Of a stretch of 64,000 nt of DNA, positions 44,482 through 54,800 are shown piece by piece. The position numbers were made by a program, and so were the translations under genes. The notes beneath the pieces are model-generated. The model saw only the letters and a program-made list of their open reading frames with translations, was not told the origin of the DNA and made no database searches. Origin of the DNA: Ligula intestinalis (taxonomy: Eukaryota > Platyhelminthes > Cestoda > Diphyllobothriidea > Diphyllobothriidae); NCBI GenBank assembly GCA_036362985.1, contig JAYGXS010000003.1, positions 31,907,622 through 31,971,621 on the forward strand, given 5' to 3'. Within the stretch, counting starts at the first letter, position 1. Every line of letters starts with the position of its first letter.

Positions 44482-44775
44482 TCAGACAAAGGGCGTTTTA
44501 CAATTATACTTGACAAGACCGAAAAGCTCCAGAAGCCCAACGCACTGCTTCGTACCAGCTGGTATGGATTAAGTGTGAAGGAGGCCCGGTGAAGAACCCA
44601 TTCGCACAGATAAAGTCAACGCTCAGCCTGTTACAGAATAATATTTCGATGACTACAGCCGAACGATTGACCAACAACCCGACTGATTAGGCTATGGTAA
44701 AGCTCTATGCTTTATCCAAAGTTCAGAACGATGGCGCAAAACTTCGTACAATCGTTGATGATGAAAGTCTCCCTC
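44482..44775 (+). pseudogene. Penelope-like N-terminal reverse transcriptase fragment with DKG motif
   Basis: The frame starts SDKGRFTIILDKTEKLQKPN, followed after stops by TAERLTNNPTD, a stop, AMVKLYALSKVQNDGAKLRT. The DKG motif and the PTD...LPKVHKPG...LRPIV-like series are hallmarks of the region just before the Penelope catalytic core. At about 44775 it switches to CR1 sequence, so the two were joined by insertion, not by one ORF. Confidence 0.6.
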
Positions 44776-46640
44776 CTCTCCGATTTCTTTGCATCCGTCT
44801 ACACCCGAGAACCTACAACTTTTGCTGACGGTACGTCCGCTCATCGACCGATAACTGCACCCTTACCCTCCTCCTCATCGCCCAAAATAGAGGACCTAGA
44901 GTTTTCACACAACACTGTCAGGGCCGAATTACTCCAACTTAAGCCTGCCAAATCACCTGGGCCGGACAAAATTCCTGCACTAGCACTAACAGAATTAGCT
45001 AACGAACTATGCAAACCCCTGGCTGCCATCTTCCAGAAATCCTTTGACGAAGGCGAACTCCCAGAAGAATGGAAGTAGGCAAACGTCACCCCGATCTATA
45101 AGGGAGGTTCACGACTTGATTGCGCAAATAACCGTCCTGTCAGTCTAACTTGCATTGCGTGAAAAGTAATGGAGCGCATTATTAAGATGCATTTAATGTA
45201 TTTCCTCGAAAGCAACAAAATACTATGTAATGGACAGCACGGCTTTCGCCCAGGACGCTCTTGCCTCACGAGTGCTCTTTACTCACAGGAAAAGTGGACA
45301 AAGGCCGCAGATAAAGGCTATCCAATTGATGTCAGATTCTACGACTTCAAAAAGGCCTTCGATAGTGTACCACACAGGCTTCTTCTGCAGAAGATTTGGG
45401 ACGTGGGAATTCAAGGAAAATGTATAAATGGATCAGTAGTTTCTTGTTCCTCAGAGAACAGAGGGTCGTTGTCGGAAACTCAACCTCAGAATGGACAAAG
45501 GTAGAGAGTGGTGTACCACAAGGCTCAGTTTTGGGTCCGCTGCTACTCCTGATTTACGTAAACGACTGCCTCAATGAGCTTGATTGCGCAGCTGTCATGT
45601 TTGCAGATGTTATTAAAATATGGGCTGAAATTAGGTGCGCCGGCGACGCAAAGAGATTACAGTCAAACATCGATAAACTGGTTATCTGGTCGTCCTCGTG
45701 GTTTCTTTACTTTAATGTATCCAAGTGCCTTGTTCTTCACATAAGCCCGAGGCGAAAAGTGCCGCCGACACACAGTTATTATATTAATGGTACCGCATTA
45801 AAAGAGGTTGAGACGCACAAAGATCTGGGCATTTAGACAACTTCGAACTTGATGCAAAATGAACAATGTAAAAAGTCCGTCCAGAAGGCAACTAGTACCC
45901 TGCACTGGATCAGACGAGCGTTCAAAATCTTTCCACCTGAACTCTTCGGAAAAATATTTGCGCCTTTGTGAGACCACATCTTGAATACGGAATGCCAGTT
46001 TGGACAACGTGGTTGAAGAAAGATATAGAACTTCTTGAACAAGTGCAACGCAGGGCGAAAAAGATGGTCGATGGTTTCAGGGACTTACCATATCAGGAGA
46101 GATTGATCAAACTTGAACTTTTTCCTTTATCTTACAGGAACGTTCAGTGCAGCCTGCTCTGGACATTCCGGATAATCCGGGGCCACATTTCCTCCCTAAA
46201 ATTGGAAGATTTCTTCCAATTAGCCACCACTACTCACCTGCGTGGCCATCCATACAAGGTCGCAAACGAGCGCACCCAATTAGACCTCCGAAAATATTTC
46301 TTTAGTCAACGCGTGGTCCGGCCTTGAAACTTGCTACCAAGTGAGACGGTTTTCGCTGACACAATTGCAGAATTCAAAAGAAGACTCGATGTGATTTTAT
46401 TTGACAAAAGGCGACTTTTACAATACGATTTCCTACTGCCAGCACTGTGAAAAACTTTTCTGGCTTTAGACCATTTTCATTCTTTTCCGCGAAAATTTAC
46501 TCGAAATTCTGTCATAATATCATATGTGCACCCCCCGACTGCACATTAACTGTAAGAACAACCTTGTTTGCGTAACATGAAAAGGGTCCTCAAGGGCGTT
46601 TCTTGCCTATTACCCTTAAATATACATATATATGCTTTAT
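44776..46640 (+). pseudogene. CR1-like reverse transcriptase, 5'-truncated, multiple frameshifts
   Basis: Motifs in order: SDFFASVYTREP, LKPAKSPGPDKIPALALTEL, FQKSFDEGELPEEWK, a TAG stop, ANVTPIYKGG, MERIIKMHLMYFLESNKIL, GQHGFRPGRSCLTSALYS, FYDFKKAFDSVPHRLLLQK, SGVPQGSVLGPLLLLIYVND, MFADVIKIWAE, FNVSKCLVLHI, RPHLEYGMPVWTTWLKKDIE, FFQLATTTHLRGHPYKVA, FKRRLDVILFD. The frame breaks near 45080, 45150, 45420, 45836 and 45960. The second Asp of the catalytic FADD is Val, which would kill the enzyme. The 3' end resembles the other elements (CCCTTAAATATACATATA near 46610-46635). Confidence 0.85.
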
Positions 46641-46894
46641 TGCACCACATGCCAATATTACATATGGCCAAAGGGATGTTTCGAGTCGGAAACTACCTTA
46701 CCTCGGGCTCCGATATGGTGGATTTCGTGGGAATACTCAATGGGTTACGCCTCGATGTAGACGGGGTCGTGATATTATTCGGCCAAACCCCATTATTCAC
46801 CTCGACCCCCCGAAGTCTAGCCATTGAAGTTGTAAGTGCCCTCATTGACAGCCAATATACCGAGGCAATTTACGCACGTCCACGCAGACATCTC
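46641..46894. other. unassigned segment with open plus-strand frame
   Basis: Between two retroelements, a frame reads FRVGNYLTSGSDMVDFVGIL, NGLRLDVDGVVILFGQTPLF, STPRSLAIEVVSALIDSQYT. Its composition is protein-like, but there are no splice sites or recognised family. It may be original host DNA or the end of another element. Confidence 0.25.
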
Positions 46895-46997
46895 AATAAT
46901 AATAATAATATAATAATATGTTTACTATGCCAGTTTACAGGCAATTGTAAAGAGTTGGTAATGCACCTCTTGGGCGCCTTCCAACACCTCGAAGACC

Positions 46998-47110
46998 GGA
47001 AAAAACCTAAAACAAACTCCTTATGTTGCAGCCAGTATTGGTTTTGTTTCAGGTTTTTTGTTTCGTCAATACTGGGCGAGATTAGGAGTTTGTTTCAAGT
47101 GAAAAAAACC
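46998..47110. repeat. inverted repeat in retroelement 3' UTR
   Basis: The left arm has GGAAAAAACCTAAAACAAAC then CCAGTATTGG. The right arm, reversed, has GGTTTTTTTCACTTGAAACA then CCCAGTATTG. Arms of about 43 bases surround a loop of about 25 bases. It could form a strong RNA hairpin near the element's 3' end. Confidence 0.7.
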
Positions 47111-47359
47111 TGCCTTCAAAGGTATGATACAAACGGAATAAATGTACAGTTGTAAGCTGAGTTGACTCATCAGCAGGAGAACTGTTTCGTATCGTTTAAA
47201 ACATTAGTTCCAGACGGAGAGGGTTGGCACAAGAACACAGTGTTCTCAGTCTTTCTTCAATGGTTGTCGGCAAAAGTTGCGAGCTATCGGGTGAAGGGTT
47301 AGCAGACTGCGGGTTGCTGCTTCAGCCGCATTATCTTCAGCAGTGAAGCCTGGCGGGGT

Positions 47360-47824
47360 TCAAAGTCCACGAACGCCATCAGAGTGAAAGAGAGATTCCA
47401 CCGAGTCAGCACCCAAAATTCGTGAAAGTTGTCCTGAATGTAGAAAACTAGTTATAGCTCTCTTAAACATAGGGTAGTTTTGCTGGGTTTTAATACTTTT
47501 GGGCAGCTTATTCCAGATTGATATGGCATTTACTGAAAAGAATTGCCGGTACTTAACTGTGCGTGCCATGGGAAGAAATAAAAATACGTCTCGATGACTG
47601 GCGCGTCGAGAGTGCTCAAGCTGCCTTATTGTACTAAGAGGATTAAAGGTTTGACCATTCAAAAGTTTAAACAGTAAAAATAGACCCTTCTGCAATCGAC
47701 GAAGCCATAATGGATCCAGCTTTATAAGTTCGCACCTTTGTTGGTAGGTTAAGTTACGGTGTTCTGTAGTGAAAACTCTTCTAGTGAAGAAGTGCTGCAC
47801 CGATTCTATTTTCTTCCGTTTCAA
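47360..47824 (-). pseudogene. CR1-like reverse transcriptase C-terminus
   Basis: The 154-codon open C-terminal part, without a catalytic domain, corresponds to the last 150 residues of the 37205-38941 protein (compare RRLEAGLCFLFRVNN with RRLQKGLFLLFKLLN). 5' truncation means it is not expected to be expressed. Confidence 0.75.
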
Positions 47825-47835
47825 GCACCTGCTGA

Positions 47836-48831
47836 AGTGCTGTCGAACTGTTGCTTACATTTGAAAGGACATTTATGAAACGAACTAAATGTACACCGAT
47901 GGAATTACCTCTATCCAGTTTCATCGCCGAAGTGGTCTTCTTAAGCTTGGAAGCCTTGGTGTCCCTTACCTACAGACTGATATTCGGGCGCGTTATGTCG
48001 ATGTCATTTTCGTAGTTGTCGAATTGGAAATAGTCTCGAACTTTCAGATAATCCTTAGTTCTATTTTTCCGTACATTCAATTCACAATGGAGGTAGTGAA
48101 CACTGAGCAGATAGTATTGCTGGCAGTCTTTGTTCATGGCCTGATCGATCAGAAATAAGCAACACAGAATTACCAAAATTTAGCAACGCTATTTTTTGTT
48201 TAATAGATGTATCAAACGTTTCCTGTATTCAGCCGAAAACCAATATTTTTTAGTATTGCAACTTTCTGCAATAATTCTAACAACAGCTGTCACGTTCTTT
48301 TCCAATAGCTTTAAGGGTCTTTGAGATATGTGCCCAGTCCATTCGTAATAGTTGCAATTGAAAGTGAACTTCGAGTTCCAGTGTTATACGCAAATTAATA
48401 TAACCAACACTTAAAACTGCGTCTCCAATGGACATTAAAGCTTTTTAGGTAACATCAGTCAGCCCTAACCAACTCCAGGTCATAAACATTTTGAGGGTTG
48501 TACCCATAACGTTTTTCTCGGCAGTCCAGTGAGAATGAAAAAGTTGGTTTCAATGTCATCTGTCTGTCTCGTAAAATATTATTAAACCTTATTTTGCGCG
48601 GATTCATCACAGGTTTCGCCGCTGCAATATGTGGCATTTCGCAACCGTACCATTCCTGTATAACATTGTTTTATTCGACTAAATATATTACTAATTAGAA
48701 GCTATAATGACCTCAATATTACAAGGTCGCATGTGATGCGCTCGGGAACTGCAAATATTTACTTCCTAATTTGTTCCTGAAAATATCCTTCACCTTCTTG
48801 TTGTTGTCTTGTGTCCTATTCAAAAGAAAAG
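47836..48831. other. upstream region of the RELCH-like gene
   Basis: No gene was recognised. It presumably contains the promoter and 5' leader of the gene starting at 48832. AT-rich; no motif is assigned. Confidence 0.35.
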
Positions 48832-51800
48832 ATGCAAGACATTAATTCCGTCGATAATGTCTCCATTGAATCGGATGGATTGGCCAAATACCTACTTAAG
48901 GAAAATTTACTTCTCACTGCACTTGAGTATCACTATGAGCTACTCGAACGCGGCAAAATGGTTGAATGTTTGAAAGATTTCTTTGAAAATCCTAGCAATT
49001 TCGACACTTGTGAAAATTTCCAACCGCCCGAGGCACCTTTAAGTAATTTTCAGCAGGTTAAACTTAACATACTTCATGCAGAGTCATGTGTAAGTGTTTC
49101 GACACTGGATTCAATGGATTTGCATACTGATACCGAAGAAATCAGTGCTATTCAAAACCAGGTTAAAGGTTTGATTTGGTTCATTCTTATGTTAGTCCTT
49201 GAGTTTGAACTGCGTAAGAAGAACGAAGAAATCCGAAATCTTCGTGATCTCCTAACAACGGCGACAATAGGAGGTATTCATGGGTTGTTTTTTTTATCTA
49301 TTTAGCTTTTTCTTTTATGGCTTTCTTACTGGTCTAGTTATTTTGAATAGAAATATGATTTTAAACTGAACTTAACGCTTTTCACCATATTATGCATTAT
49401 ACTTGCACCCGAAATACGAAGGACCCTAACACAAGCTGTCCTGCATGGCTCATTGATACTAGAGGGGGCTAATGAGGGTATATTACAGGATATGAAACGT
49501 GTAAGCTTCTTCGCGCCGGCAATCTGTGCAAACATAGGCAGGGAGACTACTTTTTCGTCGTTTTGGCACCACTTTACAATATTGATTACCTTGTGCAGAG
49601 TGTGTTCCATACTAGGCGTATTAATGTATCACCCTTAAATACAGCCTAATCAAGAACAACAAAGCCGTACTTCAATGAACCCAGTCATACTTGGCACCAT
49701 TATTTTAACTAGAACACTGGACCTCAAATTGATTAAAAATATGTTTTTTTAGAAATAAGTAATGTAGTTTTTCAAAGTATATCAGACTCTGAACGAGTGC
49801 CTACGATTGATATAATTCAACGAAATCATAAGGTTATCCAAGAAATTAATTCACCAACGACTGGTTCATATAAAGGAAAACATCCTTCGTTAGAAACGCA
49901 CATAAATGAAGGAAATATAATTCACTTTAAAGGAAGGCCCGGAGGTATATACTTGGATATATTTGAAGCAACTTTACTTGTAATTTTATACGTTACTGCC
50001 TAAAAATTAACGTACAGAAACCATTTTACTGATCTAGTCAAAAATAATTTAAATAAATAGTTACACTTATAATAATTTCTTTACTCATGTAACTTAATAT
50101 TTCAAAAGCATAAGTGGAAAAATCATGTTTCGCAAATAATGCAATACTACTACAGTACTACTTATACTGCAATAATACTGCATACTTCAAAATAAAGAAA
50201 GCTGCAGTCTTGTTCAGGAGGAAACCCTATGTTGGCAGTGGCCATTTTCTGTAGTTTATGTTCGCCACCACTTTCGTATTTAAATTCATGTTCTGTAGTA
50301 TGTTATAGGAAATTTAGTTTTTGATTACCACACTGTCAGTTTAAAAAAACTTTGATTGAGTTATTTCACTCTTTTTTAGTTAGTTCGTCAGATATAGCCC
50401 AATAGACGCAGTGGCAAGCCTTTTACTGTCTTGTGCGTAAACCTCGAATTGTTGGATTCACACCTATGTCTCTTTATCATTTTGTTTAGTGCGGTTGCGC
50501 TTTTGTTATAGCAAAACATTTAAGCCTGCTTTCACTTTTGTTATAGCGAAAAACACTAATGAAACTCACAATAAGGATGAAATGGGGCAAACCGCAGTCC
50601 CGGTCATGGCTCTTGAGAAGCGAACCATACGTTTTCTGATAAACGAGCATCTTCTGAGTTCAGGGTATAAACTCACAGCGGTTCAGTTTGCCGAGGAATG
50701 TGAAGTAGACGAGCAACAAGATTTGGACGATTGGGCCGACGTAAGTCAAATCATTTTCAATGCACCAGATGCCCAAGAATTTGAGCTTTCCACAAGTAGA
50801 TTTCTAATAGAGCATTTGTTGATAGTATGTAAAAATTACACACTGAAGTTTGTCCATATTCACTATTTACATTACATGTCCTATTAGCTTTCCTGTTCGA
50901 ACGTGCTTTCAGTTTGCTTTTTTGCCTATTATTTTGGCGATTTTGTCCTCAAAGTGAGAATTGGAATAAACATTAAAGCATATTATTATTTGTTCCATAA
51001 ATCAGTTCTAACTTTAACGTCATGATGTTTATAAGACCATTTATCTTCCACAAATCATGAAATTTGGTCACGCACATTCGTACGTCTTGAAGCAACTCAT
51101 TTGTTATCTGCTATAAATCAGATGGATATGAATCAGTACACTTGTGCAGCTACGTACCATGTGTGTTTGAAAGCTATCTACTAAGTCATATCACTGGTTA
51201 CTTGTTATACAGTTCACATATTGAGTTATAAGTCGACTATTTTTGGACAAGAGCTCTTGTATCCATTTTTTTCTTTGGCGTTGTTTAAGACAGCCGCATA
51301 GCCATAACCAAACATAAGACAAAGGGAACCCAACTTTTGCATGCAGAATTAATTATTTATCATTTCGGGGGCACAGTGCCTCATGAAATGTTGCCTGTGC
51401 TGCGTCTATTGGTTGCGAGATGGGAAACCCGCGTTGGCTTTGCCTTGGCGCTTGAATTTTAAACCTTATAGCCGGGAACTGACTAGAGTTTTCCTTTCTG
51501 GATTATTTTTGTCATTACACACTCATTTGCGGTCGAACAAAATTTCGCAGACCACTGTTCGTCGTATTTGCTATATAGCCTTATTTTTCATTGCAAATTT
51601 TTAAATATTAGATTTGTATGTATTTGTTCAGCTTTAAAGATTTCCTAGGCATGATTAAACTTCAAGATAAAGGTGTTTTTGTAAGCTCACCCCAAATCAG
51701 CCCAGCTGACAAACTTCACATTTACTCGGTATAAAAATCCGAGTCTTAAGACGTGAAGACCTGTAGGTCAGTCCTCGACTTTTAATAAAAGATTTTCTTT

Positions 51801-54800
51801 GATCAAAGCCAAAATCCATACGGCCTGAATCGAGTTGGGTGAGAGGAATTTTCATTACTAAAAAAGAGGGTTGGTAACTCTGTCGTTTTGACTCATGCTT
51901 ATGATAGCGGCTCCTTCGGCTATCACGTATGGTGCGCCCGTCCAAACTCTAATTGGACGATTTTCATTGCACAACTCTAGCTAAAGTAAAGTCTGCAAAT
52001 GGCGAGTTGTCTCTCCGTTCATCCAGAATCAACTAATAAGAAGTTAGACCAGGGAAACGCTGTCCGCTACTTTGCCCACTCAGCTGGTCTGAGCAGTGGC
52101 CTGGGACAGGTAAGAGAGAGTGAACCCGATATTAAGGATCTATCCTCAATACACAGCCGCATATTCCTTACAGTAATACATGTAAATTATTTGGCACTAT
52201 CACGACTCACTGCAAGTGAGTGGAAGAATGGTTTTCGTGATTATTGCATTTTGTATGAGATTACCGACTCCATGACTAAGGTTAAGGCTCCATGACTCAT
52301 TCTTAATATGGCACTCTTACGCATGAAGATCCGAGCAGCCCTTATAGGAGCATGGCACATTTTTTGAAACCAGAATTTCAACCATCGAATCTAACGATGT
52401 CCATTGCGTCTTTCAGTGTGTGGGTTAGTTGTAATTGACAGTAGACTTGCGTTGCATCTACCACATTACCTCTGCACTCACCAACTCGTGTCCGGCACAC
52501 GTGCCACCACGTTCCTTGTTCAACAAAAAACACCTGGCCATGGTCTTAACACAACAGCAAAAGATAGGTAGCCGCGGCACAGATCTTGACTCACACAGCC
52601 TAGACCTCCATGTCACCCACTCCTCATTATGAACCAACTGATCGCAGTCTATAACTGTCCAGAATTTTAATACAGCTCGGCAGATCCCATCGCAATTCAC
52701 ACAGCCTGGGCCTCCCTACCGCACACTACGCAGCAAAGCGTCCAACAAAGTAAACAGCTATCTTACAGCCCTGAAGGTGTACAAGCATGACGCAGATAGC
52801 CAGGCCACTTACCTTTTCTCAATTACTATGCTCGTACCTACCTCCGGCTGTCTTTAAATTGTCCTTTGATCGGACCCTGAAGAAGATCTGTTCCACTGTA
52901 ACCTAATCCATGTACATTCGGTTGGCGTCACCGGTTGCTGCGGTCGAACTGTCGGGTATAATTCACACATGCATGTGAGAATGATTTAGGTGACCAAGTC
53001 CAAACATGATAGTCCCATTACACACTGTATAAAATCACTAAAATTAGGCGACCAATTTAATAGCTGATGAAGAAAACCGAAAAGTATCAGATATCACACA
53101 CAATTTTTGAAAGATAAACCTTCATGTGCAAGCAAAAATTCGACAAAAATGAAAGCAAGGTTTTGCGCGCAGAGGAAGCAGGATGCATACTCTTTAGTCG
53201 TTGACTTGGTTTAGGCGATTGTAAGTTTGAACTTGTATTTGTTCTTGCGAACCACATGAAAGCTGTTCTACACTATTCCAAACTAATTATTGATAAAAAA
53301 GTATTTTAGCTGCATGTAATTACTGATTTCCATGCATTTCGCAACGCTGTGTTATTTATTTACATTTTTATTGGACTCTTTCAGTTTCCTCCGGCACCAT
53401 TACAATGGCATTTTAAATTTGAAGGTGGCAACTTTTAGCCCCCGTGGCTGGCGCTCGCATTTTGCAACTTGCTTTTTAACTTGCGGCGAATATGAGGAAT
53501 GAGGTGTCAGAGTAGGTTGCGTACAGACATATGGTCGCGAAAACTATCACCCCTTGCGTACTGTCATGCATAGTTTGTTTTCGACGAATAAATTACTAGC
53601 AGCGCTTTTATGTGGTAGGGCACGTTTTCTTCAATACTGGTGTAGGTAGGACCTTATTCAGCAATTTTGAGGCTGACGATCGTCTGCCCTCGGGACACAT
53701 CGGACGTTCATTTCCGACATACAAGCCCCTCCTCCTAATCAGTCCACCTGATGTTCCGGATTTCAAGACCTTTTCCCAAATGTCACAGAGAAAGAGAGAA
53801 AAACAGTCACATGTTTTGATGTTTTCAATGGCGTACACTTTATCTAGCAATGGTTCTACCATGCATGCAAATATGCATGCAACCTGCTCGTATACAGTTG
53901 CGTGGCAGAATGGCCTGCAAAGCCTGGACTTCATCGGCTTTGACCTGCATCCAATTCAGCTCTGCCTTCAACCTATGAAAGATTAAACAGTTGCCGAGGC
54001 CTCTTTTTATTCGCAAGCCCGCGTTTATCGATTTTTTCCTCGTAGATTTAGCAGCTTCAACGACTACGAGCGAGTGCCTAAATGTGATAATTTTTCAGAT
54101 AATTATATCGTCACTTCACTTCCGTATCGTGAACGGCGCTTTTTTGTGCAGTCAGGGATTTGCATTAACCCAACCTTTTTTGGAAATGCATACCTTGCTC
54201 TTATTTGCTTGGAGTATTTCGTGAAATGGGGTAGTTTTTGCTGCTTGTTTTCTGCAGCTAAAGATTCCGTTTTCGATGTTTATACCAAACAAACGAAGGT
54301 GGCCTTCAACTGTCGCTTCAGTCTTTCTTGCCTTCATTCGACTACGGATATGTAAGTGTGGGGCAGGCTTAGGCGAAATATTTAGCCGATTGCGACGAAA
54401 ATTCACATGAGATGACTGACCAGATCAGAAAGTGTACTGGTGCATAAATGAGAAAAAAGCAATGGGATCGACACCGGAAAAGCCGTCTCTCAGCTCACAC
54501 GCTTCAATACAGTAGTCGCCAGTTAATAAGCCCACGGTTAATAGGCCCAGCCGCGTATTAAGCCCAAATCAGCCTGGGACGGAATTTTACATAGCAAAAT
54601 CCGCCGGCTAATACACCCAGTCGCCGGCTACAAAGCCCATTTTGCTTACAGGATAGAGTGAGATTCTCAGCTCTCTACACTTTTCAACGCGGTCTACAGG
54701 CATCAGTTTTCACAAAATTTGATGCTTTCTGGTGCCTGGAGAAGGACATCAAAAAACACTTGCAAGTGAAATTTTCTCCAAAACAAACACTAGACCGCTT

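Larger units (their letters stand above)
46895..47835 (-). mobile_element. 5'-truncated CR1-like element, minus strand, with 3' UTR hairpin
   Basis: On the minus strand the element starts inside the reverse transcriptase (47824, KKIESVQHFFTRRVF). It has TYQQRCELIKLDPLWLRRLQ, KGLFLLFKLLNGQTFNPLS, SIWNKLPKSIKT and a stop at 47360. The 3' region holds a long inverted repeat (46998-47042 with 47068-47110) and ends CCTGTAAACTGGCATAGTAA, ACATATT and an (ATT)n tail at 46895-46920. The C-terminal frame of 154 codons is unbroken. Confidence 0.8.

Noticed and set aside
46568..47155. 195-codon plus-strand frame as one protein
   Set aside because: It runs from a CR1 3' UTR through an unassigned segment and an (AAT)n tail into the antisense of another element.
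53608..53990. Additional RELCH exon in the large intron
   Set aside because: The frame has no phase-compatible acceptor and donor, and exon 4 joins directly and in phase to the conserved exon 5 at 56076.
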